A DNA stretch of 64,000 nucleotides from Limnohabitans sp. (lineage in GTDB: Bacteria > Pseudomonadota > Gammaproteobacteria > Burkholderiales > Burkholderiaceae_C). The number at the start of each line of letters is the position of its first letter. Position 1 is the first letter of the stretch. Shown in pieces: positions 9,015 to 17,874 of this stretch. The notes beneath the pieces are model-generated. The model was not told the DNA's origin, ran no database searches, and saw only the letters and a program-made list of their open reading frames with translations. Location: positions 434,001-498,000 of the forward strand of contig NZ_JAAVVW010000003.1 of assembly GCF_023910625.1 (NCBI RefSeq), in the 5' to 3' direction. The position numbers and the translations under genes are program-made.

Positions 9015-9569
9015 ATGAAACTTTGGCTTTTGCGCCACGCGCGTGTCTCGCTCGATGCGGGTCTGTGTTATGGCGCAAGCGACGTGCCGGCCGATGTGGG
9101 CCTGACCCGGCAAGCGGCTAAATCCGCTGCCACGCTCCTGCCGCTGGGTTTACCGGTGTGGGTGTCGGGCATGGGCCGGGCGCAGCAGCTGGCAAGCGAG
9201 CTGTACCAATTGCGCCCCGATCTGCAGCCGCCGGTCGTCGATCCACGCCTGAACGAAATGGATTTCGGCTGCTGGGAACTGCAACGCTGGGATGCCATCC
9301 CTTGCTCTGCCTTTGACGACTGGATGGCCGACTTCGCCCATCACCGCTTTGGCGGTTCCGAAAGCTCGCAGGGGGTGATCGATCGTGTGGCTAACGCGAT
9401 CGACGAACTCAGGCATCAACGGGTGGCTGAGGCGGTGTGGGTGACACATGCTGGTGTGATTCGCGCAGCCAACTTTCTGGCAACCTATGGGCGCATCACA
9501 ATTGCCGATGTGGGCCAATGGCCGATAGACGCACCAGCCCAAGGAGGACATCAGGTGCTGGACTGCTGA
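9015..9569 (+). CDS. cobC: Alpha-ribazole phosphatase, histidine phosphatase family
   Basis: A 184-residue histidine phosphatase with the catalytic RH motif in LLRHARVS (His 8) and a second conserved histidine in WVTHAGVIRA near the C-terminus. In this setting it should remove phosphate from alpha-ribazole 5'-phosphate or adenosylcobalamin 5'-phosphate (CobC in Salmonella naming). It begins 10 bases after cobS, behind a GAGG-type ribosome-binding site, and ends the co-directional cobalamin run. General sugar-phosphate phosphatase activity cannot be excluded. Confidence 0.87.
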   Translation: MKLWLLRHARVSLDAGLCYGASDVPADVGLTRQAAKSAATLLPLGLPVWVSGMGRAQQLASELYQLRPDLQPPVVDPRLNEMDFGCWELQRWDAIPCSAFDDWMADFAHHRFGGSESSQGVIDRVANAIDELRHQRVAEAVWVTHAGVIRAANFLATYGRITIADVGQWPIDAPAQGGHQVLDC

Positions 9570-9711
9570 GCTCAGTGAGTTTTGTGCAGGGCTTCCAATG
9601 CGCCGACCCAGCCACACGCCACGCCATTGAAGCCGTGTTCAACCACGGCATCCGTATCCGCTCCGACCCTTGGACGGCCAGTGGGTGGTGAACTGCGGTT
9701 GGCCCAGGCGT

Positions 9712-10329
9712 TCAGCGCTTTGAGGGGGTTGCCGCAGGGGCAGGTTTCAACCACTTGCTGTCTGACCTCCGGTCTGTGGCGTTTCTGGCTTTGCCGGCAT
9801 CTTCCAGGCTGAGCAAGGTGTCTACGTACACCATGAAGCGGCTCAGGTAGTCCGGGGAAATATCGCGCATCAGGCCCAGGGAACGAAGCACCAGCATGTG
9901 CGAGTTGATGGGGCCGGCATTTTGTGGGGCTTGGGCGATGGCCTGGCTGACTTGTTTTTGCGTGCTGATTTTGCCCAGTTGTTGCCGAAACTTGCGCACG
10001 CGGGGGTTTTCGGAGCCGGGGGCATTGACCAGGGACAAGCGCTCGCCGCAGTCACGGCTGGACATGGCTTGCAGCAATGCGGCCAGGGCAGAGGGCTTTG
10101 TTGGGGCTTGTTCGTCGGTGGCATCGCTCTGTGCTTGGCGGGTGGACATGCGCGAGAGAAGTTGGTCAAGGGCTTGCTGCAGCGTTTGCTCCAGCAGAGA
10201 CTGCACCGCAGGTGTTTGTGCGATGGTGCGCAGGGCCAGTGTTTCGATGTGGTGCCAGGCGACCGGGTCAAAGCGATCTGCACCCATTGCACGCATCGAG
10301 TCCAGCACAGCCAACACCTTGGGGGTCAT
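9712..10329 (-). CDS. DUF2894 family protein (ZorG-like component of the DUF3348-DUF802-OmpA operon)
   Basis: A 205-residue protein with no transmembrane segment, predicted to be cytoplasmic and mostly helical. It is rich in Leu/Gln/Ala early on and has a basic C-terminal tail. I recognise it as DUF2894 chiefly because it is last in the characteristic four-gene operon. Its start overlaps the OmpA-like gene's stop by four bases. If the operon is a type III Zorya-like system this would be the ZorG component. Its biochemical role is unknown. Confidence 0.72.
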   Translation of the reverse strand: MTPKVLAVLDSMRAMGADRFDPVAWHHIETLALRTIAQTPAVQSLLEQTLQQALDQLLSRMSTRQAQSDATDEQAPTKPSALAALLQAMSSRDCGERLSLVNAPGSENPRVRKFRQQLGKISTQKQVSQAIAQAPQNAGPINSHMLVLRSLGLMRDISPDYLSRFMVYVDTLLSLEDAGKARNATDRRSDSKWLKPAPAATPSKR

Positions 10330-10985
10330 GGAGTGCGGCCGCCTGGTGACGCATCAGGAGCGTTTTTTGCTTTGGGCACAGGCGCCATTTCGACGCGACG
10401 GTTTTGGGCGCGTGCTTGTTCACTGGTGTTGGCCACCAGGGGTTGCTCTTGGCCAAATGCGGCAGCGAACAAGAAGGACGAGGGCATGCCCTCTTCGATG
10501 AGGGTGCGGGTGACTGAGAGGGCGCGCTGGGCTGAAAGTTCCCAATTGTCGGCAAACTCGCGGTTGCTGCTGCTGACCGCCTTGTCGTCGGTGAAGCCGC
10601 TGACCATCAACATTTCCTCGCGCGTTTGGAGGTAGCTGCGCAGCGGCGGCACCAGACTTTTGAGCAATTGACGGCCTTCGGGTTCGAGTTGGTCAGAGTT
10701 AAAACGAAACAGCAGTTTGCCGCTGATGCCGATGCGGCCATTGTTCAAGGTGATGCGACCGCTGGCCAGAGGAGCCGCCAGGGCTTGCTCGAGCGACAGT
10801 CGTTTTTGCTCTGCCACCTGCCGTTTTTCGACCTCGTTTTCGAGTTGTGAGGCCATGTCCAGTTGTGCCGCCATCACGGCCACCAAAAGCAGAACAAACG
10901 CACCCAGCAGGCCGGTCATGAGGTCGGCAAACGAGATCCAGGTGGTCGACATGGAGTCGATGTCTGCGTCGTGATCGCGCATCAA
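10326..10985 (-). CDS. MotB/OmpA-like inner-membrane protein with periplasmic peptidoglycan-binding domain (ZorB-like)
   Basis: A 219-residue protein with a short cytoplasmic N-terminus and one transmembrane helix at about residues 20-42. The helix starts with FADLMTGLL, whose Asp is placed like the proton-carrying Asp of MotB. A periplasmic OmpA-like domain follows at about 95-210, with SDQLEPEG, GFTDDK and the NREFADNWELSAQRA peptidoglycan-binding stretch. It overlaps its neighbours by four bases on both sides. Together with the upstream DUF802 protein it should form a MotAB/TolQR-type ion-driven stator. Confidence 0.85.
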   Translation of the reverse strand: MMRDHDADIDSMSTTWISFADLMTGLLGAFVLLLVAVMAAQLDMASQLENEVEKRQVAEQKRLSLEQALAAPLASGRITLNNGRIGISGKLLFRFNSDQLEPEGRQLLKSLVPPLRSYLQTREEMLMVSGFTDDKAVSSSNREFADNWELSAQRALSVTRTLIEEGMPSSFLFAAAFGQEQPLVANTSEQARAQNRRVEMAPVPKAKNAPDASPGGRTP

Positions 10986-13141
10986 ACGGCCTCCTTGGTG
11001 GTTGTGGCAGATGGGTGATGCAGTGCTTGCAGCACATCTTGTTGCGAGGTGATGCTCAGGTCGATGATCTCCCGGGCTTGTGCCACGTAATAGGCCAGTT
11101 GCTCGTCGCTGCGGGTCATCGATTTGTCGATGGCTTGCTCGATGTGTTGCAACTGAGACATGAGTTTGTCGTTGGTCTCGCTGAAACTGCGCACGGCAAA
11201 GCCCATGGCTTGGCCCAGGCTGGCCACGTCAACGGCGCTGGCCGTGACCTGGGCGGCGATATCGCCCAGCTTGCCCGTCTCGGCTGACACATGCGCCTGG
11301 AACTGTTCGCTGGTGTTTGCCAGCGAGTTTTGACTCGTCACCAGCAGGGCGTCGATCACGCCACGTTGTTCGGTGGAGGCGTGGTGGATGGTGTCAAGCA
11401 AAGTCCTCAAAGTCTCCAGAATGCGGGTGCGCTCATCGAGCAAGGCGTTGTCACGCGCTGCGCTTTGAGAGATTTCCTCGCGCATTTGTCCGATGACTTC
11501 GGCAGCGGCTTTGGGCGCTTTGCTGGCGGTTTCGATCAGTCGGGTGATGGGCTCTTCGAGCGCCTGGCCCAGTGAGCTCAGGTGCTTGCTGACCTGCGCC
11601 TGCAATTGATCCAAGCGTGCCACGGCGGCTTGGCCACGTGTCTCCTCGGTTTCGCGCAGGGCAGACAGTTCTGTTTGTAGCACTTGCGCCAGTTCGTTGG
11701 CGCGTTGGCTGTGCAGGCGGGTCCATTCGACTTCTGAGGCCATGCGCGCTTGCACCAGCGCCTCACTGCTGGCCATCAGGCGGGTGACTTCGGCCAGCGT
11801 TTGGGTGGCCTGGGTCTGGCTGTGGGTGGTGATCTGGTGTGCCGTTTGGGTCAGCGTATCGCAAATGGACTGTTGCTGCGCCAGGGTCTTGTCGCCCACG
11901 CTTTGCCACTGGCTGTGCAGTTCATTGGCCAGTCTTGAAAGTGCGGCCTGCCAGGCTTGTTGGCGCGCTTGTTCGGCGCTGTCTTGCTGGGCTTGGTGCT
12001 CTGTTTGCGCGGCTTGCAACTGCGCTATCAAGGCTTGTGCACTGCGCTCAGCGTTTTGGCTGAAGTTGTGCAAAGTTTGGCCCACTTGATCGGTCATGCG
12101 GGTGTTGGTTTGTTCGTGGTGGGCGAGGCTGTCCGCGCTCGTTTGTGCCACTGCAGCGGCGACGGTGGCCATTTGGCTGTTCAGCTCGCCCAGGTGTGCC
12201 TGGGTATGGTCCAGCAGCTGCGCGTTGATGTTTTTCGCTTGTGCGGCCATTTGTGCCAGGGTGTCCTGCACGACAGGGCGAATGCCCTCGCTGGCCAACT
12301 GCAAACTTTGGCTCAAGCTGGTGCGCAGTGACTGGTCCACCGATTGTGCCAAGCCAGTGTAGGCCGCTTGTACATCGGTGTGAAAACGCGCCTGGTTGGC
12401 CAACAGGCTTTGCTGCCATTGCTCGCTGTTTTGCGTCATTTGCGCCATCATGGCCTGCAATTGCGAGAGAATTTGGGGAAGGGCTTGGGCTTGTTGTTGC
12501 AGGGTGACGAAGCTTTCCTGGCGCTGGTGCACTAATGAAAACCGGCGCAGCCGGGTGGCAATCAGGGTGTCCAGGGTATGCGAGGCCTGAGTCCGTTCGC
12601 GGCGCGCCAAATGGTTCATCAGGCCCAGCATGGCCGAGGTGGCCACGCCCGCCACCGAGGTTCCAAATGCCAGGCCCAAGCCTTTGATGGGCTCGGAAAA
12701 CGCGGCCCGGATGCCAGCCACGTTGCTGGAGCCCTCCAGGGCAAACACCGCACCATTGAGCGTGACCACCATGCCCAAAAATGTGCCCAGCATGCCCAGC
12801 ATGACCAGCAGGCCCACCAGATAAGGCGTGAAGGTGGGGCCGGGCAAAGCAAGGCGTTCGCCGTTGATGCGCTGGCGCACCGGGTTTTGCAGGCCTGCTG
12901 GAAGCGTGATCAACCAGTCGTTCAGTTGCACCAACTCTCCCGGCGTGTTGTCCAGCGCCTGTTTCAAGGCGCTGGTGGTGGTGCGGTATTGGTGCAACTC
13001 GATTGCGCCAAAAACATACACCGCGCCGATCAGGGTGGCCATTGCCAACACCAATGGGTGAGAACTGGCCACGGCAGTCATGACCCAGACAATCGCCAAC
13101 AGGCCCAGAGCAAAGGACAGCAGAAATGAAGAGCGTTTCAT
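10982..13141 (-). CDS. DUF802 protein: MotA/TolQ-like membrane protein with long coiled-coil tail (ZorA-like)
   Basis: A 719-residue protein with an N-terminal hydrophobic hairpin (about residues 5-48). A MotA/TolQ/ExbB-like region follows (about 105-180), containing LGMLGTFLGM and LGLAFGTSVAGVATSAML. The remaining 500 or so residues are Gln/Ala/Thr-rich and coiled-coil-like, with many heptad-like AQ repeats. This layout, a short proton-channel module with a very long cytoplasmic tail, is that of ZorA-type proteins. It overlaps the DUF3348 gene by four bases and the MotB-like gene by four. The C-terminus has little recognisable homology. Confidence 0.83.
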   Translation of the reverse strand: MKRSSFLLSFALGLLAIVWVMTAVASSHPLVLAMATLIGAVYVFGAIELHQYRTTTSALKQALDNTPGELVQLNDWLITLPAGLQNPVRQRINGERLALPGPTFTPYLVGLLVMLGMLGTFLGMVVTLNGAVFALEGSSNVAGIRAAFSEPIKGLGLAFGTSVAGVATSAMLGLMNHLARRERTQASHTLDTLIATRLRRFSLVHQRQESFVTLQQQAQALPQILSQLQAMMAQMTQNSEQWQQSLLANQARFHTDVQAAYTGLAQSVDQSLRTSLSQSLQLASEGIRPVVQDTLAQMAAQAKNINAQLLDHTQAHLGELNSQMATVAAAVAQTSADSLAHHEQTNTRMTDQVGQTLHNFSQNAERSAQALIAQLQAAQTEHQAQQDSAEQARQQAWQAALSRLANELHSQWQSVGDKTLAQQQSICDTLTQTAHQITTHSQTQATQTLAEVTRLMASSEALVQARMASEVEWTRLHSQRANELAQVLQTELSALRETEETRGQAAVARLDQLQAQVSKHLSSLGQALEEPITRLIETASKAPKAAAEVIGQMREEISQSAARDNALLDERTRILETLRTLLDTIHHASTEQRGVIDALLVTSQNSLANTSEQFQAHVSAETGKLGDIAAQVTASAVDVASLGQAMGFAVRSFSETNDKLMSQLQHIEQAIDKSMTRSDEQLAYYVAQAREIIDLSITSQQDVLQALHHPSATTTKEAV

Positions 13142-13929
13142 GGTGAGGTGGTGTGTTCTTGTTGAAAGGCTTCCAGCAGGCCCAGCGTAGGCTGGAGCCT
13201 GGTGTCCAGTTCGGCCATCAGCGCGCTGCGCATGGCTTGTTGCAGTGGCATCAGCCAGATGCCGGGGGTCACGGTTGTGGTTGCCCGGGGGCCTGAAACG
13301 GATGGTTTTTCGGGTTCTGCGAGCGACTTGAGGTGGTGTTTCAGCGCTTGGGCAAAGCGCTTTTCGTGCAGCTTGGCCACTTTGCCCAGCAACAGGTCCT
13401 CGCGTACGCCCAGAATGCTGTCAAAGGCTGCATCGAGTGCCGCAAGTTGTTGCAGCGCCGGGGTGCTTTGGGCCAACTGCCCCCTCACTTGGATGCGCAG
13501 GGTGCGCAGGCTCGTTTCCATTTGCCGCTGGTGTGCGGCATAAAACCGACGGTAGGGCTCAAAAGCGGTTTTGGGCTCGATCGGCTCATCCAGCTCGGGT
13601 GTAGGCATGTCGATGCGTGTCAGGCCCGAGCCGGGGCGCGCGCCTTGCGCGATGGATTGCTCCAGTTGGCTGCGTACCTGGTTCACATGCCGGGTCAGTG
13701 TGTCGGCGTTGACGGGCGCTGCCCGCCGCTGTGACACGAGCGCAGCTGGGCTCTGCTGTTCTGGGTGCAGCACAGCGTGCAAGGCAATGGCCTGGCGAAA
13801 GTTCAGCCAGTCGGCCAGTTTTTGTCCCACATCGTCCCTGGCCGGGGCGGCGTCAAGCAGAGCGTTTTCGGTCAAAAAGCGCGTCAGGCGGGAGCTGTTG
13901 AAGTGGGTACGCGGCTGGGCTCGCGTCAT
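13138..13929 (-). CDS. DUF3348 family protein (ZorF-like), first gene of the operon
   Basis: A 263-residue soluble protein. The N-terminal stretch SSRLTRFLTENALLD and the segment ADWLNFRQAIALH are what I associate with DUF3348. No catalytic motif is evident. It is the promoter-proximal gene of a four-gene minus-strand operon with four-base overlaps throughout, so the products are probably made in fixed ratio. The leader between this gene and nth (13930-14103) should hold the promoter. If the operon is Zorya-like this is the ZorF position. Confidence 0.76.
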   Translation of the reverse strand: MTRAQPRTHFNSSRLTRFLTENALLDAAPARDDVGQKLADWLNFRQAIALHAVLHPEQQSPAALVSQRRAAPVNADTLTRHVNQVRSQLEQSIAQGARPGSGLTRIDMPTPELDEPIEPKTAFEPYRRFYAAHQRQMETSLRTLRIQVRGQLAQSTPALQQLAALDAAFDSILGVREDLLLGKVAKLHEKRFAQALKHHLKSLAEPEKPSVSGPRATTTVTPGIWLMPLQQAMRSALMAELDTRLQPTLGLLEAFQQEHTTSP

Positions 13930-14103
13930 GGGCGATTCGGTTTTGGGTTGGACAGGCCATCAAAGCCGCAGGCTCTTGAGGCAAGGGCGGTCGATGCCGA
14001 CCATCAGGGGCTGCCCGTAGCGGACAGAACGGCAAATTTTACCCGCCCGCGAGGGTACACCTTGGCGCCCAAAAAATGCCGCAGAATGCAAATGACCAAG
14101 CAG

Positions 14104-14736
14104 TCAAGCCGTTTTGGGTTTGAAATCGCAAAACGTCGCCACCGCACATTGCCCGCAAAGCGGTTTACGGGCCTGGCACACATAGCGCCCGTGCAGGATC
14201 AACCAGTGGTGGGCATCCACCACATACTGGGTTGGAATGCGTTGGAGCAACTTGAGCTCTACCGCCAAAGGCGTTTTGCCCGGGGCCAAGCCCGTGCGGT
14301 TGCCCAGGCGAAAAATGTGCGTGTCCACCGCCATGGTGGGCTCACCAAAAGCAGAGTTGAGCACCACATTGGCGGTTTTGCGGCCCACGCCGGGCAGGGC
14401 CTCCAGCGCTTCACGGGTGCGGGGCACTTGGCCGCCGTGTTGTTCCACCAAAATGCGGCAGGTCTCCATCAGGTGTTTGGCCTTGCTGCGGAACAGGCCA
14501 ATGGTCTTGATGTGGTCCTCCAGTCCTGCGAGGCCCAGCGCCAGGATCTTTTGCGGCGTGCCCGCCACCGGAAACAGTTTGCGTGTGGCCTTGTTCACGC
14601 CCACGTCGGTGGCCTGGGCCGACAGCAGCACAGCGGCCAGCAGCTCGAACACGCTGGTGTATTCCAGCTCCGTCACGGGCATGGGGTTGGCCGCTTGCAG
14701 GGTGGCAAAAAAAGATTCGATCTGGGCGGGCGTCAT
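14104..14736 (-). CDS. nth: Endonuclease III (DNA glycosylase/AP lyase)
   Basis: Removes oxidised pyrimidines and nicks abasic sites in base excision repair. It is 210 residues, the usual size. The helix-hairpin-helix ALPGVGRKTANVVLN carries the catalytic Lys, and the catalytic Asp lies in AVDTHIFRL. The C-terminal cysteines of CQARKPLCGQCAVATFC form the [4Fe-4S] cluster loop. The frame stays open far upstream, but that part only mirrors the aminotransferase gene. I take the ATG at 14736, which gives the standard N-terminus. Confidence 0.95.
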   Translation of the reverse strand: MTPAQIESFFATLQAANPMPVTELEYTSVFELLAAVLLSAQATDVGVNKATRKLFPVAGTPQKILALGLAGLEDHIKTIGLFRSKAKHLMETCRILVEQHGGQVPRTREALEALPGVGRKTANVVLNSAFGEPTMAVDTHIFRLGNRTGLAPGKTPLAVELKLLQRIPTQYVVDAHHWLILHGRYVCQARKPLCGQCAVATFCDFKPKTA

Positions 14737-14805
14737 GGCGGTTGGAACTGGGGATGTGGATGTTGGCAAAATGAGGACCAATTCAACCCGGAAAGATACA
14801 CCACC

Positions 14806-16002
14806 ATGCCATTGCAATTTGCCGACCGCCTGAACAACGTCGAAACCTCCGCCATCCGCGAGCTGTTCAAGCTCTTGGGCAAGCCCGGCATCATCAGCTT
14901 TGCGGGCGGCTTTCCCGACAGCGCCATGTTTGACGTGGACGGCATCCGCGAAGCCAGCAACGCCGCGCTGAGCCAAGACCCCGGCGCGGCCCTGCAGTAT
15001 GGCGCGACCGAAGGCTTTGGTCCGCTGCGCGAGCAACTGGCCCACGTCATGGCCCAAAAGGGTGCCCATGACGTGACCGCAGACCAGCTGATCGTGACCA
15101 CCGGCAGCCAGCAAGGTCTGGATTTGATCGGCAAAACCATGATCAGTCCCGGTGACAAGGTGATCGTGGAAGGCCCGACTTTTTTGGCCACCATCCAATG
15201 CTTTCGCCTGTATGGGGCCGAACTCATCAGCGCCCCGGTGGACGGCCACGGCGTGAAGACCGATGAGCTGGAAAAGCTGATCGCCGAGCACAAACCCAAG
15301 TTTGTGTACGTGATCCCCACCTTTGGCAACCCCAGCGGTGCCTTGCTGAGCGCCGAGCGTCGCAAGCAAATTTTGGAGATGGCGGTCAAACACCAGACCC
15401 TGATCGTCGAAGACGACCCGTATGGTGATTTGTACTTTGGCGAAGCCCCGCCGCCCAGCCTGCTGGCCATGAGCGCATCCGTGCCCGGCAGCCGCGAGCT
15501 GTTGGTGCATTGCGGCTCGCTGTCCAAGGTGTTGTCGCCCGGCCTGCGTGTGGGCTGGATGGTGGCACCGCCCGAGTTGCTGACCCGCGCCACCATGTGC
15601 AAACAGTTCAGCGATGCGCACACCAGCACCTTTGCTCAGGCCACCGCCGCGCAATACCTTTTGGCGGGCCGCATGCCCGCCACGCTCGACAAAGTGCGCA
15701 GCGTGTATGCCCAGCGCGCCCAAACCATGGGCAACGCGCTGCGCCGTGAGTTGGGCGATGCGGTCGAGTTTGTGCAGCCGCAAGGCGGCTTGTTTGTTTG
15801 GGCGCGCCTCACAGGTGCGGGCGGCAAGGTCAATGATGGCAATGTGTTCGCCAAAAGCGCCATCGCGCAAGGCGTCGCCTTTGTGCCGGGCACACCGTTC
15901 TTCTGCGCCCACCCCGACCACGCCACCTTCCGTTTGAGCTTTGCCACCGTGGGCGAAGACAAGATCCTCGAAGGCGTTGCGCGCCTGGCCAAGGCTTTGT
16001 AA
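14806..16002 (+). CDS. PLP-dependent class I/II aminotransferase (2-aminoadipate/MocR-type fold)
   Basis: A 398-residue fold-type I PLP enzyme. Recognisable features are FAGGFPDSAMF near the N-terminus, TTGSQQGLDL, IPTFGNPSG, the EDDPYGDL segment and the PLP lysine in GSLSKVLSPGLRVGW, followed by the C-terminal FRLSFAT arginine. The closest characterised relatives are LysN-like 2-aminoadipate or broad-specificity aromatic/branched-chain aminotransferases; the substrate cannot be fixed from sequence. It is divergent from nth and four bases upstream of a hydrolase gene. Confidence 0.88.
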   Translation: MPLQFADRLNNVETSAIRELFKLLGKPGIISFAGGFPDSAMFDVDGIREASNAALSQDPGAALQYGATEGFGPLREQLAHVMAQKGAHDVTADQLIVTTGSQQGLDLIGKTMISPGDKVIVEGPTFLATIQCFRLYGAELISAPVDGHGVKTDELEKLIAEHKPKFVYVIPTFGNPSGALLSAERRKQILEMAVKHQTLIVEDDPYGDLYFGEAPPPSLLAMSASVPGSRELLVHCGSLSKVLSPGLRVGWMVAPPELLTRATMCKQFSDAHTSTFAQATAAQYLLAGRMPATLDKVRSVYAQRAQTMGNALRRELGDAVEFVQPQGGLFVWARLTGAGGKVNDGNVFAKSAIAQGVAFVPGTPFFCAHPDHATFRLSFATVGEDKILEGVARLAKAL

Positions 16003-16005
16003 ACC

Positions 16006-16806
16006 ATGGACAAGCAGGAGCGGTGCATCACCGTCAACGGCACCGAAGTCTGGCTGCAAGGGCAGGGCGACGAAGTCATCCTCATGCTGCATGGCTGGCC
16101 CGACACCCGCGCCCTGTGGGACGGCACCGTGGCCGCACTGCAAGACCGTGCCAGCTGTGCCCGCCTGACACTGCCTGGCTTTGAGACGGGCCCTGCCGCC
16201 ACCAGCTTGGACGACATGTGCCAGCTCTTGCGTCAGATCGTGGACCGCATCAGCCCCGACCAGCCCGTGACGCTCATACTGCACGACTGGGGCTGCGTGT
16301 TTGGCTACGAATTGGCCATGCGCCACCCAGAGCGCGTGGCCCGTGTGGTGGCGGTGGATGTGGGGGACCACAACTCGGGTGCCCTGCTGCGCGAATGGGG
16401 TTTGAAAGAAAAGCTGTCCGTCATGGGCTACCAAGTGTGGCTGGCCTTGGCCTGGAAGCTGGGCGGCAACTTGGGCACCCGCATGACCCGCGCCATGGCC
16501 CGCTGGCTGCGCTGCCCCACGGACCCAGCCTCGATCACCCACAAGATGAATTACCCCTATGCCATGCAGTGGTTCAGCACGGCAGGCGGCTTTAAGCGAG
16601 CGGCACAAATTCAGTTGCCCCAGCCGCTGCTGTTTGTCTACGGCGAGCGCAAGCCTTTCATGTTCCATTCGGTCCAATGGTTGGAGAAGGTTGCATCCAC
16701 CCCCGGCAGCGTCGTGCAGGGCTTGCCCTGTGGGCATTGGGTCATGGTTTCGCGGCCCGAGGCGTTTCATGCCAGGGTGCGTGCTTGGCTGTGGGGCGAG
16801 CCTTGA
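16006..16806 (+). CDS. Alpha/beta hydrolase (epoxide hydrolase/haloalkane dehalogenase-like, Asp nucleophile)
   Basis: A 266-residue alpha/beta hydrolase. The oxyanion-region motif LHGWPD is followed by LHDWGCVFG, where the nucleophile position is Asp rather than Ser, as in epoxide hydrolases and dehalogenases. The C-terminal catalytic His lies in LPCGHWVMVS. It starts four bases after the aminotransferase stop, so the two are probably co-transcribed. Substrate unknown. Confidence 0.8.
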   Translation: MDKQERCITVNGTEVWLQGQGDEVILMLHGWPDTRALWDGTVAALQDRASCARLTLPGFETGPAATSLDDMCQLLRQIVDRISPDQPVTLILHDWGCVFGYELAMRHPERVARVVAVDVGDHNSGALLREWGLKEKLSVMGYQVWLALAWKLGGNLGTRMTRAMARWLRCPTDPASITHKMNYPYAMQWFSTAGGFKRAAQIQLPQPLLFVYGERKPFMFHSVQWLEKVASTPGSVVQGLPCGHWVMVSRPEAFHARVRAWLWGEP

Positions 16807-16816
16807 GGGCCTGCGC

Positions 16817-17086
16817 ATGAAACCCGAAGACCTGATGAAACTGGTCAATACGCCCATGCCCTTTGGCAAACACAAAGGCATGTTGATCGCCGATTTGCCC
16901 GGCAATTACCTGAACTGGTTTGCGCGTGAGGGTTTCCCCAAAGGCGAGGTCGGGCAGCTATTGCGCTTGATGCAAGAGATCGACCACAACGGCTTGAGCG
17001 ATTTGCTCAAACCCTTGCGCAACAACCAGGTCTGCGGCTTCAGTTCCGACTTCTCACTTGGTCCATGCCCTGAAAGTCGGAGCTGA
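16817..17086 (+). CDS. DUF3820 family small protein
   Basis: An 89-residue protein whose core MPFGKHKGMLIADLPGNYL, followed by NWFAREGFP, matches the DUF3820 family (sometimes annotated as putative quorum-sensing-regulated factor). The same fold occurs in exonuclease-associated modules, but the biochemical role is not established. The ATG at 16817 is chosen because the longer frame overlaps the hydrolase gene; it starts 10 bases after that gene and is probably in the same transcript. Confidence 0.75.
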   Translation: MKPEDLMKLVNTPMPFGKHKGMLIADLPGNYLNWFAREGFPKGEVGQLLRLMQEIDHNGLSDLLKPLRNNQVCGFSSDFSLGPCPESRS

Positions 17087-17108
17087 ATCTCCAACCTACA
17101 GGAGTCAT

Positions 17109-17858
17109 TCAGGGTTTGACGACTTCCAGCAATCGATCCAGTCCGCCTTGCTGAATGGCGACCATCGCCTGCTCGCGCACCTTGGGCTTGGCGTGGTAGG
17201 CCACCGACAAACCGGCGGCGCCCATCATGGGCAGGTCGTTGGCACCATCGCCCACGGCGATGCACTCGTGCGGCTCGATGCCCAGCAGGCTGGCCACTTC
17301 GATCAAGGTGCGGCGTTTTTCTGCGCCGTCGCAAATGTCCCCCCAGCTTTGCATGACCAGGCCCCCCGTGAGTGTGCCGCCCGCGATCTCCAGCCGGTTG
17401 GACCGGGCAAAGTCGATGTTCAGACGCGCTTTGACCCGGTCGGCAAAAAAAGTGAAACCGCCCGAGACCAGCAGCACCTTCATGCCCGCTTTTTGGCAGG
17501 CCGATATCAGCTCGGCAGCGCCGGGGTTGATCTTCAGGCGCTCGGTGTCAACGCGCTCCATGTCGGCCAGCGTGACGCCCTTGAGCAGGGCCAGGCGGCG
17601 GCGCAGGCTGTCTTTGTAGTCGGAGATCTCGCCGCGCATGGCCGCTTCGGTGATGGCGGCCACCTCGGCCTTGCGGCCCACGGCATCTGCGATCTCGTCG
17701 ATGCACTCGATGCTGATGAGCGTGGAGTCCATGTCAAACGCGATCAGCTTGAACTGTGACAGCGAGAGTGGGGCGGTGAAGCCCTGAATGGCAAGGCCGG
17801 GGGCAAACTCGGTGGGGGAGGGGTTGGGGGCGGAGGTGGCGGTGGTCATAGCCGACAT
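17109..17858 (-). CDS. serB: Phosphoserine phosphatase
   Basis: Catalyses the last step of serine synthesis. It is a 249-residue HAD-superfamily protein with the nucleophile motif FDMDSTLI (Asp 42 and 44), motif II LLVSGGFTFF and motif III VGDGANDLPM. There is no N-terminal ACT domain, so it is the short form common in beta-proteobacteria. In related genomes serB is commonly next to mfd; here 2.2 kb of toxin-antitoxin genes lie between them. Confidence 0.94.
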   Translation of the reverse strand: MSAMTTATSAPNPSPTEFAPGLAIQGFTAPLSLSQFKLIAFDMDSTLISIECIDEIADAVGRKAEVAAITEAAMRGEISDYKDSLRRRLALLKGVTLADMERVDTERLKINPGAAELISACQKAGMKVLLVSGGFTFFADRVKARLNIDFARSNRLEIAGGTLTGGLVMQSWGDICDGAEKRRTLIEVASLLGIEPHECIAVGDGANDLPMMGAAGLSVAYHAKPKVREQAMVAIQQGGLDRLLEVVKP

Positions 17859-17874
17859 TATCGGGGCTGGGCCA

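Noticed and set aside
9570-9711. Possible extra gene between the ribazole phosphatase and the DUF2894 gene
   Set aside because: Short frames exist on both strands, but none has a start with ribosome-binding site or recognisable motif. Treated as convergent intergenic DNA.
13765-14805. Upstream extension of the aminotransferase frame
   Set aside because: This part mirrors the DUF3348 and nth genes. The aminotransferase N-terminus fits the ATG at 14806.
14737-16905. Long upstream extension of the nth frame
   Set aside because: The extension is antisense to the aminotransferase and hydrolase genes. Endonuclease III homology begins at the ATG at 14736.
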